In this document: positions 1-12,325 of the stretch, piece by piece | Layout: every line of letters starts with the position of its first letter | Position numbering within the stretch: position 1 is the first letter of the stretch | Assembly: GCF_001411555.2 (NCBI RefSeq) | Contig: NC_049910.1 | Span: forward strand, 29,173,150 to 29,237,149 | Direction of reading: 5' to 3' | DNA from: Juglans regia | Taxonomy: Eukaryota > Streptophyta > Magnoliopsida > Fagales > Juglandaceae | Length of the DNA stretch: 64,000 nt | The notes under the pieces: model-generated | Database searches by the model: none | Seen by the model: only the letters and a program-made list of their open reading frames with translations | What the model was told of the DNA's origin: nothing | Translations under genes and position numbers: made by a program

Positions 1-1
1 A

Positions 2-2136
2 CCCAAAGCTCTTCTGTGTTTATTTGTGGGATACTCTCAAACACAAAATGCCTACCGCTGTCTTGATCTCACCACAAAAAGAACTTACATTTCTCGGCAT
101 GTTCTTTTTGACGAAACCAGCAGTCCTCTTTAGCCGAACGATGCTGACCCAGCCCGTCGCCCGTCTTCGCCGTCTGCTCCTCCCGTCTCAATGTTCTCTC
201 TGCCGCGACCACCTCCAGTGCTGCCGAAGTGTACTCCCATTTTCGCATCATCACAAGGTATTTCCCCTGATCTTCTTTTTCGTTCATGCCCTAACTCACA
301 CACACACAACTTTGCACAGTCTGCTGAACCTTCACTCGCATCACTAGAAAACACAAGCTTACCTTCCCAAGCCCAAAATCATTCTACTGAATCATCCTCT
401 GCACTAGTTCCTTTCGAAGCCCCAAATCCTCCTTCCGAATCATCTCCTGCACCGATTCAAAATCCCTTAGTTCAAGAACCCAATCGAACCCACTCCATGA
501 CTACCCGTTCCATGCATAACATTTACAAGCCTAAACAACTTCACACGGTTACCAAACACCCTCTACCCTACACCATTGAACCAAGTTGTGTGAGCCAAGC
601 AATTTCTGATCCTAAATGGAGAACTACAATGTCTGAAGAGCTCACATCTCTGATGTGGCATGGTACGTGGGATTTAGTGCCTCCCCCTCCAAACTATAAA
701 CCCGTGGGTTCCAAATGGGTGTTTAGAGTTAAGAGAAAGGCAGATGGGTCTGTGGATCATTTCAAGGCACGACTTGTTGCGAAAGGGTACAACCAACGGC
801 CTGGGTTGGACTACAAAGAAACCTTTAGTCCGGTTGTGAAACCGGCTACAATACGCACTGTCTTGAGTCTTGCTGTGATGCTGGGGTGGTTTTTAAGACA
901 GCTTGACGTCAACAATGCATTCTTGCATGGCCAGTTGACTGAAGATGTATACATGTCTCAACCTCCAGGGTTCAAAGATTCTTCACAGCCTAATCATGTT
1001 TGCAAGTTACGGAAGGCGATTTACGGGCTTAAACAGGCCCCACGAGCCTGGTTCTCGGCTCTTAAGCAAGCCATTATGGATATTGGGTTTAAAAACTCAA
1101 AGGCTGATTCATCTCTGTTCATTTATAAATCCAACTCTGTTACATGTTTTTTGTTGGTTTATGTGGATGACTTAGTGATAACAGGCAGTGATAATCAGTT
1201 TGTTAGCTTAGTCATTGAGAAACTTGCATCATGTTTTTCATTAAAAGATATGGGTCAGCTGCATTTTTTCTTGGGCATGGAGGTTATTCCTACACAAACT
1301 GGCCTGTTTCTTTCTCAACATAAATACATTCGTGACATTCTTACAAAGAGCAATATGCTTGGTGCCAAGGATGTATCTACACCACTGTCCACGACCACTG
1401 TCCTCAAGCTTCTTGATGGAACTTCTTCCGTTGACAGTACTGAATTTAGACGGGTCCTAGGTGCTCTTCAATACCTCTCTCTTACATGTCCAGATATATC
1501 GTTTGTAGTGAATAAACTCTCTCAATTTATGCCCAAACCCACTGCCACTCACTGGACTGCTGTGAAGAGACTTCTACGTTACTTGAAACACACCATCTTT
1601 CATGGCATTCACATTCGGAAAAGCTCCAGTTCACAACTAATCACATACACTGATGCTGATTGGGCTGGCAATTTTGATGATCGATCTTCAACTTCAGCAT
1701 ACATCAGTTTTATTGGATCAAATACAATATCTTGGAGCTCAAAAAAACTAGAGCTCTTGCTAATGCGGCTTCAGAAACTATTTGGCTTATGGCACTATTC
1801 ACAGAACTCAGATTCAATACTTCCTCCCATCCAACACTGCTCTGTGACAACTTGGGAGCCACACAACTAAGTCTCAATCCTGTCCAACACTCTCGAATGA
1901 AGCATATTCAGATCGATCTTCACTTTGTTCGAGATATGGTTCAGAAAGGCACACTTCAAGTTCACCATGTTAATTCCCAAGATCAACTTGCTGATCTTCT
2001 CACCAAATCTTTGTCAAGGCAACGTACAGAACTACTACGAAACAAGATTGGCCTTGTTGATGGCAGCTCCATCTTGCGGGGGCGTATGACAGATGACTCC
2101 ACACATCAAGCCAAAGATCAAGCGACAAAGAATTAG
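2..2136 (+). pseudogene. Ty1/copia polyprotein, 3' half (integrase end, RT, RNase H), broken
   Basis: Copia-type polyprotein entering from the left edge. Frame 2 reads the integrase C-terminal segment (GYSQTQNAYRCLDL, then SRHVLFDE) to an in-frame TAG at 131-133. The same frame then runs open to 1870: a proline-rich linker, reverse transcriptase (SKWVFRVK about 710-735, LDVNNAFLHG about 904-933, YVDDLVITG about 1159-1185) and the start of RNase H (TDADWAGNF about 1650). At about 1738-1752 SWSSKK runs straight into the codons for RALANAAS in another frame. The usual RNase H stretch with the catalytic 'STEAEY' motif is missing, so a short deletion has removed the active site and shifted the frame. 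The tail (1752-2136) ends with a typical copia 'QLADLLTKSL' segment. gag, protease and most of integrase lie outside the window. The element cannot encode an active enzyme. Confidence 0.93.
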
Positions 2137-2294
2137 CCAGAAATCAAGCTTGTAACAGCCACAAAATCACACAATTGTATAGGATGTATATATATACTGG
2201 GCAAAACAATGTAAAAAGTGAGTTGCATAGTTGACTATCCTTGAATAAAAATTATGTTTTGCAAGATTTGCAAATATTCAAACTTTATCACATA
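2074..2294 (+). mobile_element. Probable copia polypurine tract and 3' LTR
   Basis: A G-rich tract (TGCGGGGGCG, about 2074-2084) inside the last coding codons is where copia elements usually carry the polypurine tract. The next roughly 210 bp contain a TATA-like run (TATATATATA near 2186), an A-rich stretch, and end in ATCACA at about 2294. This fits a short copia 3' LTR. The 5' LTR is outside the window, so neither the boundary nor a target duplication can be tested. Confidence 0.45.
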
Positions 2295-2325
2295 CAGAGT
2301 TGCATTTAATTTTCTCCTTTTTCTA

Positions 2326-3944
2326 ACATTATATTTACATTATTTATATCAGTATAAAAAGATAAATTCCATAATTACTATGATGTGATGCATGTATAGT
2401 ATATTATATAAATATATTTATTTACTAATATTATGGCTAACCAAATTACATATCTCAAAATCCATAATCAACCCAAAAGTTATATATATTTTGTTTGCAG
2501 TACTAAACACGTATAACCCTGTCAATTATCAAAGTATTAGTCACTAATTAGCCAATACATAAAAATAAATAAAAGAAACAAAGAAATAAGCTTTTGTAAC
2601 ACCCTGTCCCTCTAAGCTAGAAAAGTTAGAGAACGAAATACTACTAAGCTCAAAGCATCAGGTTAATGAACCAGGGATGAAGAATTCCATACATTTATAA
2701 TTTATGAGTACTTTTGTGATGCCCCTGACCTCCGCTTGGGATAGAACGGAGACTTAGATCGTTGGGACATACAACACAAGGTTACATACACTCACACATG
2801 TCAGTTATTATGCAATGCATCCTAGTATGCAACTAGAAGTATGCAATAATCGCAGCGGAAATAAATGTGAAAGTATAACTTATGCCATAATAACTAAAAA
2901 ATCACAATTCATTAGTGATAAATCAAGTTCAAAGTACCAAATGTAACATAATCTTAGTACAACTAAGGGTCAAAGTCAAATCATCTGCTTTATGCGTTCT
3001 AAAGCATGAAAGACTTGTGCTATAAACATCAGGATTAAATCGAATCTCCTCTCAAGGTCTGGCTCCTCCTCAATCAATCGGATCCAACGCTCCATCTAGC
3101 TCGCCCTCCTCGAGACCTGACACAATTTCTATCATTCTACTCATCCCACAAGGGATGAGATTTACTCAAAATCTCAGTAAGTTAAACAACCAACGTGCAT
3201 AAAGATAAATTAAGCATAAATAATGATAAATATGCAATACATGAAATGCAGAAAAATCATGTCTCTCATCCAGTTTCCTTAACATTTTCAGAGAAATGGA
3301 GACACATGTTTTCATTCAATGAACATTTTTACTTCCATAAAAATTATTAACAATTCATATAACATCATAACGTGTGGTAACATCACAGTTCTCTATATGC
3401 ACTATGAGTGCCGGTCGGTGTCTGTAGTACAACTCATTTTAAGACTACGTTGTCTATATACTCATTCTCAATGCATTGATAAATATAACATAACATCATA
3501 ACGTGTACATCAACCAACATTAGGTGTCATAACATATTAACTTTGCTCCAGTGTTCTTTAAAAAGAACCAATTTGAATCGTATTAACTGTTTTTTGTCAA
3601 CTTAGGAGTTACCACTCCATTCTTAAGCACTCTAAAGTGGACAGAGGAATTCCACTAGGATAATTTCGCATCCTATCCTTTGGGGTCGTGACAAAAGTTA
3701 TTTTCATACTATGTTTAAAAAATATTTTTCAAGACATGTGCATATGTAGAAGCTTTCATGCAAAACTGACATTTATAGATGCAATATGCAAAAATGGTGA
3801 AACATATCACATGTCCTGTAAATATGCACTCAACGTATCATATAATATGATTTTTTATGCTAAAAATTGATAATTGAAATATGAATGAAATATTTATCAA
3901 TAATTCATAAATAATCTATCAAGGTGTAAGTTAGAGGCCAACCT
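2326..3944. repeat. Copy 1 of a duplicated block (PME 3' flank plus LTR fragment)
   Basis: This stretch matches 39012-40602 in the same orientation and nearly without gaps. The first roughly 280 bp, from 'ATTATATTT', correspond to the flank downstream of the pectinesterase gene at 37.5-38.9 kb. The rest, from 'TGTAACACCCTGTCCCTC' (about 2596) and 'TGATGCCCCTGACC' (about 2718), is an LTR-like sequence in minus orientation. Homology stops at about 3944, after 'GGCCAACCTAC'. This copy continues into more LTR-like sequence, while the other copy stops. The small ORFs here (for example 3319-3501) have counterparts in the other copy but no recognisable protein similarity. Confidence 0.85.
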
Positions 3945-5220
3945 ACAAACTTCCTGAGTAATTTGAGAAAATGTCATGGCTGCTGAAATCAAGAGCGTAC
4001 TAAGTTAGGATTAATAATACTATGGATGAGGTTCATAAACAAAGGCTTCAAAAATGGGTATTTACAAAAATACACCTAGTCTTTTAAAAATTGCCGCAAA
4101 GGCTCTAATTTTTCACTATTTGTAAAAGAACTCCAAATTTAATGAAACTTCATGGACTTCATATTTTTGGCATTCTAAAACCATATATACCATTAGAGTT
4201 ATAAAAAACAAAGTGAAACTTGCTCAAACAGTCTCAACCCGTGGCATGCACTCTAGTTGATGCCTAAGTGTGTCTTCAACTATTGATTCCTATGAAGGCT
4301 AATTCTTGTATAATCAAGCTCATCCCAATACTTAATCATGGCTAAGAAATCATTAATCTCCAATTTATGCAAAAACGATACATGCTTGATGATCAAAACA
4401 ATATATATTTAAAACCTATCATGGCATGCTTTTAATCAAGAATTAAACCTTTCATAATTATTCTAAGACAATGATAAATCATATCAAATCATAATTAAGA
4501 CATGTCATAACTAAATTCTCACTTAAAATCATTTAAACATACAAATCATCCTTCAATGACCCAGTTTTGAACTAAGCATGATAATCTTCTCAGAACTCAA
4601 CCAAAACTCATACCAACACTTGAAAACAAAGTTTGACATGCAAACTAAGATCAAGAGCAAGAAGACTTAAAAATTTCATGGCCTTCTAAGCACTCAAGAC
4701 AACCTTGCTCAAGAACACTCAAGAACTCACCAAAACTCACTCGGTTTCACTCTATTGCACTCTAAAGGGGAGAAGTACTCTCAATACTCAAGAGGAAGCT
4801 TGGAGCTGAGGTGTGGAGGAAATGAAGAAGTTAGGAAGGTATTTATAGGCTTCAAGAGGGGAGGAGACATTGGCTTTAGTGCAATGTGATTGGGTGAAGT
4901 GGGCAGTGCACAAGTCTAAAATTTTTCGAGGTTGCTTCCATGGGCTTATGTCACCTTGTGTAGGGGGAATAGTGGCTTGAAACTACCAGGATTTCCACCT
5001 TTCTGTGGCTAGAATGGTCCTATAGAGGTGTCCAGGTCGTGGGGGACGGCTCAGAAGACAAAAAGTCAAGCAAACCACCCATGCAAACCGGCGAATTCAA
5101 GTGGTTTTCACTTGGTAGATTTGAGCTTCGGTTTTAGATGGTTTTGGGTGGGAAAATCCGTGATGACCCGAGTTTGTCTAGACATGGCCCATAAAATTCA
5201 TTCTTGGTTGCCATAGCATT
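3945..5220 (-). mobile_element. LTR-like relic, minus orientation (continuation)
   Basis: Non-coding sequence continuing the minus-oriented LTR that begins near 2718. On the minus strand a TATA-like box (TATAAATA, about 4838-4846) is followed by a pyrimidine-rich leader, then by sequence that ends in CATCACA near 2718. This order matches a plant gypsy LTR read right to left. Its start is unclear. No protein-coding content is recognised. Confidence 0.45.
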
Positions 5221-6290
5221 TTAGGATTTAGTAACTTTGAAAGGCCTTAGAGTCTTTGATTTAGTAACTTGAGCCCAAGAGGAGAGTGACCTTAGATTAC
5301 CTTGTAATTTTTGGCTCCATTTAGAAACCTAGGCCCAATGGCTTTAGGCCCCTTACCCAAATCTTAGTCACTAGTGCCATGTGTCATGTAAGTGTTACAC
5401 TAGGAATCTAGACTTGTTAGTGGGATAAGGGGGAGAGAGAAGTGTAGGAAAGCACCAAGAAGGGGCTTGCACGCCTACCCTAGAGGCATTTCCACTTGTC
5501 AACTTGCTAGAAACCTTCTAGATGAATCAAGGGACAAAAGGAACCTAGGAAGACTAAGGGATATTCGGCTAGCCCATCTTCCCACACGCTAAGACCCTTG
5601 TCTTCCCCAAAATTCAAGTTCCAAGGTAGATTTCTTGGGAAGGGAAGCCTAGGGAAGAGAAATAGAGCTTTTCTAGAAAATCGACATGGGAAACCGAAGG
5701 GGGGCACAAAGGATTTCAAATTTGGTCAGTTTTTGCCAAGTGTCAAGCATGCACTAAGCTTCTAGAATAATAGATGAAGTGACTTTTGTATCAAGGACAA
5801 ATATACACTTAGGGTTTTGGCTAACACACTTCCAAGCACCCCATTCACTTGTCACTTGTCACTTAGATTATTTTTGGACCAATGGCACATGAAAAGTCAC
5901 CTAGGGAAGGAGCACTAGGAAGATGAAGCATCAACTTGGGAAAAGGAAGACGGAGGGGACGGCTAGAGCTATGGCACATGCCCAATGCCACTTGTCATCC
6001 ATGCCAAAGGTTACTTGTTGGGAAAAGGAAGAGGCATGATATGTTTTACCAAGATACCCTTGAAGAGATATTCACTTGCTTAAGGAAAGGAAAGACGTAA
6101 AGGGGAAAGAAGGGGATTTCGGCCAAGGAAGGAGAAACCCTACACGCCACCCCCAAGATGTCCCTTCCCAATGCAATCCAAGTGGAGAATTCTAAGAGTC
6201 ATTCTCAGCAATAGAGAAAGGGGAAGAAGAAACCTATGCCACTTGTCATCCATGCAAAGATTTTGGAATCAACCAAAGAGGGAAGTGAGG
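5221..6290. other. Intergenic or LTR U3-like, no gene seen
   Basis: Non-coding. It contains repeated short phrases such as 'CCATGCAAAG' and 'CACTTGTCATCCATGC' (about 5990 and 6240), which suggest diverged internal repeats of an LTR U3 region. No ORF resembles a known protein. Confidence 0.4.
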
Positions 6291-7800
6291 AGTCTACTAT
6301 AAAAAGGAAGGGGTACATGCCTATGGGTTTTTCCCTTGCCATTTTTCAGAATTTGCATGAACTCTCACACTCTCCACACAATTCTCATATGTTCATTTGA
6401 AGGTTCTCTCACTTTCCCGTATTTTCTTTCCAACCAAACAAGGAGGATCCTTTCAAGAGAGAGGATTTTGGCATCATCAAGGATAGACAAGGTAAGGATA
6501 TGTTTTTTTAAGTATACACTCAACTTACTCTTGGTTAATACTTTTATATATTTGTATAAATCCTTTCATTGTTGTGTTTGCTTTGTTTGCCATCTCTTGA
6601 TTGTTTGTTTGAATATGCTAATATTATCTTGAGTAAATCTATGGTCAGAATTATATGCTTCAGATTTGTGATGAAAATGCCATGAAATACACCTATGAGT
6701 TTTGGTTTTCACTTGATTAAGGTTGATAGTTTATGCAACATGATATTTCGGTTTGAATATGCCTTGGAAGTTTCGGACCTTAGTCAAAACCTATGATTTA
6801 ATGTTTTGTGTCACTATGCTTTGATTTCTATATTATATGCTTGAAGTTGGGAAGATGTTTAAGTGATGATTCTTCATGATTTTGTGCCTATATGTTTCAG
6901 CCTAAGCAAGTTCTCATGATTCCATGTATGTGTTTTGATATCTAATGTGGTTTATGTTATCATGCTATGAAATGAACATGTTATGCTTGGTTATTTCATG
7001 CATAGCATTTCACATGTCATATGTCAAGTGTAAGTACGCATGTTATAAGTCTCATATCAAATGCATTTGGGTGTTTTCAAAGAAAGTGTTTTCAAAAAAA
7101 GTATTTTCAAATGAAGTGTTTTCAAAGAAAATGGTTTAAAATTTTTACCACAACCCGAAGTGCTAGGGCGGGGGAATGTCTTAGTGGAACTTCTCTATCC
7201 ACTCTGTAGTGCTTAAGAATAGAGTGGTAACCCCTGGGTCGACAAAATATTGTCGACGAGCCTCGAATGGATTCTTTTCAAACGATGTCGGAGCGAGGAA
7301 GCACCTAACGCTAGTTGGTGCATAAGGCATGTAACCCGATGAAGTAAAGTCGAGTTAATATGAATATCTGTTTATGACATATTCATCATGGTGTATAGAC
7401 CGTTGATGGTGTGGTAACTAGTAAGAACACGCGGTGTTAAGGGAAACCATGTTGTGTTCACCCTCTGAACAAGAATAATAGCTTATGTGATAAGGATCAC
7501 TCGATGCAAATCTTGTGATACATTCTGATAAGGCAAGTTTTGATTAAGATCATGTGATTAAGAAAAGTTAAGAAGTTTTTTTCTGAAAAGTTAAGTTTTG
7601 TTACAAGTCAAGTTCTGATCAAGTGCATAAGTCAAGTACATGTCCATGCACGCATTTCATGATATACCTCTTATATGCTTGTGTTAAATGTGGTATGTTG
7701 TGTGATTACTTGCTGAGATTTCTTGTAATCTCATTATGATAGTTTTCACTACCATTCCCCAACCAGAATGGCAAAAGTTGTCACAGGTGTAGTAAACAAT
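6291..7800 (+). mobile_element. LTR-like relic, plus orientation
   Basis: A TATA-like box (TATAAAAAGG, about 6299) is followed by a leader-like region and then a conserved segment at about 7140-7330. The reverse complement of that segment matches 3607-3690, a block around 'GTTACCACTCTATTCTTAAG'. Near 7700 there is the 'CTGAGATTTCTTGTAATCTCA' motif, also seen in inverted form near 3160. The relic is therefore related to the 2.7-5.2 kb LTR but lies in the opposite orientation. The short tandem phrase 'GTGTTTTCAAAGAAA' (about 7070-7130) is an internal repeat. Confidence 0.5.
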
Positions 7801-8013
7801 GACCGTGACCCAGAGGAAAAGAATGGCACCTCCTCCTACAGAGAGGATTGTGCCTAAGATGGTTGTAAGTCGACCCGAGCCCTCCATCCTGGAGCAACAT
7901 GAGGCCATCGACCGGTAGATCTCTAGTATACTTGAGTTTATTGCAGAATTCAAACGGCGTAACAACCGAGACAAAGATAAGACCTTGGAAAAGGGTGTGA
8001 AGCCCGAACCCTC

Positions 8014-8361
8014 TTGAAGAGAACGAGAACCTTAAGTTATTTTGTGGAAGAAAAAGAAAAAAGAGAAAAACTATTGGCCACTGCGAGCTTCGATGCCACC
8101 ACTTCCATTTTGGGAAATGTTAACGGTGATTACGATGGTGTCTCCACTTTAGAAGGTAATGAGAATGCAACAAAAAGGCTAAACCACAACTCCATCTTCG
8201 TCGACCTTGCCGCGCCACCTCCAACTACCACCAACAACGGCTTAACATTCAACCATTTTTTTGTTGAGTATGCCACGAGCCAAGATCTATAGGGATTTAG
8301 ACGTTGCCTTTGGAGTAAAATGGCGACAATGTTGCCTCAAAAGCATGTAGAGGATATGTTC
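8014..8361 (+). pseudogene. Captured gene fragment: CIA1-like WD40 repeat
   Basis: At about 8068-8165 the frame reads LLATASFDATTSI, then GDYDGVSTLEGNENA. This matches the WD40 blade of CIA1/CIAO1, the cytosolic iron-sulfur assembly protein, where LLATASFDATT, a GD..C..LEGHENEVK segment and following repeats are standard. Only one blade remains and the conserved GHEN histidine has become N. What follows is not WD40 sequence. The fragment ends where the Tekay element inserted; the fragments resume at 18433 after the target duplication. It cannot encode a functional CIA1. Confidence 0.65.
8357..8361. repeat. Target-site duplication, left copy (TGTTC)
   Basis: TGTTC directly before the 5' LTR is repeated exactly at 18433-18437 after the 3' LTR. 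This is the 5-bp duplication expected of Ty3/gypsy integrase. Confidence 0.93.
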
Positions 8362-10946
8362 TGTAACAATCGGCTTGAAGCCCAGCCCGTAGGAGTTAAC
8401 CGTTTCTTGAAGCCCAGCCCGCGTGCTTTTTCTGAGGGACACGAACGGCGCCGTTTTGGGTAAGTGATCCCTTTCCTTTCTCTTCTCCTTTCCTTCCGTC
8501 GGTTTCTTCTCCTTCCCTTTCTTTTCTTCTTTCTTTCTCAACTGCTCTGCTGCGAAAACTGCTCCATTCCGTGTGCCTCATTCCCACGCTGAGCCGGTTT
8601 GTGCAGTTTCTCCACAGAAATTTGCGTCCGCATCACTTCTGCATTTACTTGAATCACCCAGGAATTTTTTTTCCCCTCTACAGTTTTCGGTTGTGCTGCG
8701 TTTTCCGTGGGTCTTCAAGCTCCTCGCCGTGGACTTGGCTGCACGGTAGTTTCCTTTCTTTTTCTGTTTTTCTTCTTCCACCCATTGTTTTCTCTGTACC
8801 TCTTAGATGATTTTGTTGTTCTTTTTTTTTCTTTCTTGGGTTTCGGCTGTATGCAGTTCGTGAGTCCAAATATTGTCTTCATTGGGACTATCATTTGGAG
8901 TAATTGTTCATCTCTCCTTTCGGTAATTAATCCGCCTACCCTTTAATATTACTCTTAATTTTATTCTTATACTTGCAATCACACATTCCATAAGCTATTG
9001 TATTTCTTTCCTTCGGTTTGTTCTACCACGCACGCACTGGTTGGTTGACCGTGCATCACTTAGACTTATTTTTTTTTTTCTTTTTCCTCTATGCGCAGAC
9101 CAGTAGTAATTTCAGTAGATGAATTTTTGAGCGTTTATTTTTTTTTAGTTGTTGTTTTAATTGCTGAAACAGTGAAGTGTATTGGAATTATGGAGGTTGA
9201 GGAGTATAATTTTTGGGTGTTTTGTGAGTCGGTTTTTGAAGTATTACTTGAGACTTTTTGGTGTGAAATGACGGGTGTTTTGGAACTAGTGGTATTGAAT
9301 TTTTCTACAAGTTTTGAATTGTTGAATGAGTAGAGTATTGATGCGTGCACTGAAATGGTTTTATTCGAAGTTTGGAAGCGAAGTTTGGATTGGATTATGT
9401 TTTGATTATTAGAGTTGCTGTGGTTGATTTTGGAAATGATTAGAGTCGGTTGGTATTATTAGAAGGTGTGGATGTTTTGGGTTTCAATTGCGAATGGTTT
9501 GAAGAGAGTTGTTCGGATTTAATTGTTAGATAGTTATGGAGCTGTGAAGGGACTGTTTGATTTTTTTATTCATTAAATAGCAGGCTACTAGATTGGTTAT
9601 TAAATGTTGGATATATGTTCTTTTGTTTAGGTGGTGTTACTTTTAGAGTTCCGGCTCAAGGTATTGATAATTCGAAGAAGTCAGGTAAGCGGGGTTTATA
9701 TACTAGTTTTGCATAAAATAAATGAAAGGAGGTTGACTTTGAGAATAAATGTGTTTATTTTTTTTTTGAAAGAGATGATCTGAAAACAACCTCAAATGTT
9801 TATTCTGCATATGCATAAATTCTATATAAGGGAAAATGTTTTTCTGTCATGACTAGTGTAGACATGAGCAAGTTTTGAGTACTTTATTTCTGAACTATGT
9901 AAAAGAGCGAATATGAAAATCTGGAAGTTTTGTTATGAACAAATGAGAATATTTTGTTTATGTTTATCTCGAACATGTGAAATGATCTGAAGCCTTTCAA
10001 TGTTTTGTTTTGATATGATGTGTCATCTGAGAATCTTGGCATGATGTTCTGATTCTTTATATGATTGTAACCGGATTTTCGATGAAATCCGTTCTGTTTC
10101 TGTTAAGACCCAGCCACGGGTATAATGGTGGTTTATAACCCTACCACGGGGGTGAAACATGGAAAATGGCCCAGCCACGGGTATAATGGTGGTTTATAAC
10201 CCTACCACGGGGGTGAAACATGGAATATGGCCCAGCCACGGGTATAATGGTGGTTTATAACCCTACCACGGGGGTTAAACATGGTATTGTCCCGATGTGA
10301 TGCTAAGAGATGATTTAATTATAATGTTTCAGTTTGGAAATGCCAACGGAAGTTCTTTTTGGAATAAGTTTATTTTCTGAAAACTTCGCTCTAATGTTTT
10401 GTAAAAGTTTTGTTTCTGCATTCTGAAAGTAAATGTTTTGTTCGGCTTATCAAATGTTATAAATGCTCATGTTTACATGCTGGTATATGCTCCTTGCTTG
10501 CTGAGTTGTTGATAACTCACCCCGTTAATCTTCATAATATTTCAGATGACATCGATGGTTCAGCTGAGGATCAGTATTAGAGTCTATGGAGAAGATTAGC
10601 ACTGATTTGTGGTTGGGTATCTCATGTTACTAGTGTTGGTGTTAGAGACTAATTATTTTCTTAAGTTGCTTCAATGGATTTAGACGGTTTATGGAGATTT
10701 ATGCAAATGTTTTATTATTTCTAGTTGTTATTTGAGACAAGAAGAAGAGTTGATTTTATTTGGGTTATTTGGATTGAATATTGGATAAATGAACTTATTT
10801 GATTTGTTTAATTGAAGTATTTACGTTCGATTTGAGTTTTGGGAAAATAGATACATTATTGATTTTTGGAGTACTCTAGCCTTGTTAGAGCTGATTATCA
10901 GGTTTTATTAGTTAACTCTCCGGACCCTCGGGGTCGGGGCGTTACA
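8362..10946 (+). repeat. 5' LTR of the Tekay element (2,585 bp)
   Basis: Matches 15856-18432 end to end. It contains a 61-bp unit repeated three times (10109 to about 10283), pyrimidine-rich leader-like sequence near 8460-8560, and an 'ACTCACCCCGTTAATCTTCATAATATTTCAG' region (about 10515-10545, quoted here only as its end motif, an acceptor-like AATATTTCAG). Small ORFs in it (for example 8571-8810) recur identically in the 3' LTR and match no known protein, so they are taken as chance ORFs. Confidence 0.95.
10109..10283 (+). repeat. 61-bp tandem repeat, three copies, in 5' LTR
   Basis: Units start at 10109, 10170 and 10231 with CCCAGCCACGGG and contain CCCTACCACGGGGG. The first two are full length; the third degrades after about 53 bp. 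The same array is at 17593-17767 in the 3' LTR. Related motifs lie in other LTRs of the window, at about 36490 and in reverse complement at about 31172. It may be part of the promoter or leader, but nothing in the sequence proves that. Confidence 0.95.
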
Positions 10947-10948
10947 GT

Positions 10949-10961
10949 TGGTATCAGGGCC
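10949..10961 (+). promoter_or_regulatory. Primer binding site (initiator tRNA-Met type)
   Basis: TGGTATCAGGGCC lies two bases after the 5' LTR end. It matches the usual plant tRNA-Met primer site TGGTATCAGAGCC with one mismatch. Confidence 0.9.
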
Positions 10962-11355
10962 AAGTTTGAATTCTGCATACTGTAGACCTTGGAGGTTTAG
11001 ATATCTGTGGGTTCATAGGATGTGTAAATTTCAAAATAGGAATTGGAGGATTATAAGGATTGTCATGTGGATATTTAAGTTTGAGTTACAAGAACATTAA
11101 GATTGATTTTGATGGGATTTGAGGTTTAAAATTTGGCTGATGTTAGAAATTGAATTTGGAACTTTGAGGTTATAGATTTTAGTGATATACGTGTGTATTA
11201 CGTGATGTCAGATTTGCATAGTTATCTGATTTATATAGATATATATGTATATGTGTTTATATGCATATTTTATTCATCCTCTTATTTATTTCTATTTACC
11301 TTGTATATTCGTTTTCTTTTATTTTAGAACGTTTTACCGAGTTTAGACTTTCAGG
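10962..11355 (+). other. Untranslated leader of the Tekay element
   Basis: About 390 bp between the primer site and the gag start. It is AT-rich with a TATATATGTATATG stretch near 11240. No ORF is supported. Confidence 0.7.
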
Positions 11356-12325
11356 ATGGCTGCTCGTCGTAGAGTTCGAACCCTTGAAGATTTGAATGGA
11401 GACGACAATGGTGGGGGTTGCACGTTCGAACAATTTAATCGAACGCATCCTCCCACCTTTGATGGAAGAGGCAATGCGAACGCTGCGGAAGATTGGATAC
11501 AAGACATAGAAGAAATATTTGGTGTTTTGGAATGTACTGATCAGCAAAAAGTCAAGTTCGCAGCCTTCAAACTATCTGGAGAAGCAAAGAGATGGTGGAA
11601 TTCTGAGAAAGTTATCAGGGAAGCTGAGGGGATTGGAGTAATTGTTTGGGCTCAATTCAAGCAGAGTTTCTTCGATCGATTTTTCCCTAAGGCAGATAGG
11701 GATGCTAGAGCCCGAGAGTTCACCAACTTGGTGCAAGGGACCATGACTGTGCGCCAGTATGCTGCAAGGTTTGCGGAATTATCACGTTTCGCCGCATACT
11801 TGATTCCCGATGAGGAGAAAAAGACTAGGAAGTTTGAAGAAGGCTTGAACTACAGGATTTATGAACGGGTGATGATCTTACAGATTCAGAATTTTTCAGA
11901 ATTAGTACACAAGGCGATGCTAGCGGAACAGAATCTTAAGAGGGGTGCTGAATTGCAAGAACAGAGGAAGAGAGCTGCTCCACAAGGGTTTCCTAGTTCG
12001 GATCAAGGGCAATGGAAAAAGAGAAATGAGGGGAGCAGTTCAAGTCAGAGACAGATACAGGGAAATCATACACCTAACCCTTGTAAGTTCTGTAACCGCA
12101 TACACCATGTAGAGTGCAGGAAGGAAGTGGGGTCATGTTTCAAATGCGGTAAGGATGGGCATTTCATTAGAGAATGTCCACTGCTTGCGGAGAACAACAG
12201 AAGGCCCAACCCACCCCAAAACATTAGGCCGAATAATCAAGGCAACAATCAGCGGAGGACTGTACCTGCTCGGGTATTTGCTTTGACACCGGGAGGAGCT
12301 GAGGACAAGGATGATGTTATCACAG
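11356..12325 (+). CDS. Gag polyprotein of Tekay element
   Basis: The frame opens at ATG 11356 and stays open through 12339. The Ty3/gypsy Gag capsid domain covers roughly residues 30-200, with AAFKLSGEAKRWW and WAQFKQSFFDRFFP as hallmark segments. A basic linker follows, then a CCHC zinc knuckle, CFKCGKDGHFIREC (about residues 260-274), preceded by another Cys/His-rich stretch. Gag forms the virus-like particle and binds the RNA. Read directly, it ends after GTIL at a TAA at 12337-12339. Read with the proposed intron 12326-12418 removed, it joins the protease in frame. The reading frame is intact. Confidence 0.9.

Noticed and set aside
8571..8810. 79-residue ORF repeated identically at 16065-16304
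   Set aside because: It lies wholly in the LTR pair, is low-complexity (Phe/Ser/Leu-rich, pyrimidine-rich DNA) and matches no known protein; the identity reflects LTR identity.
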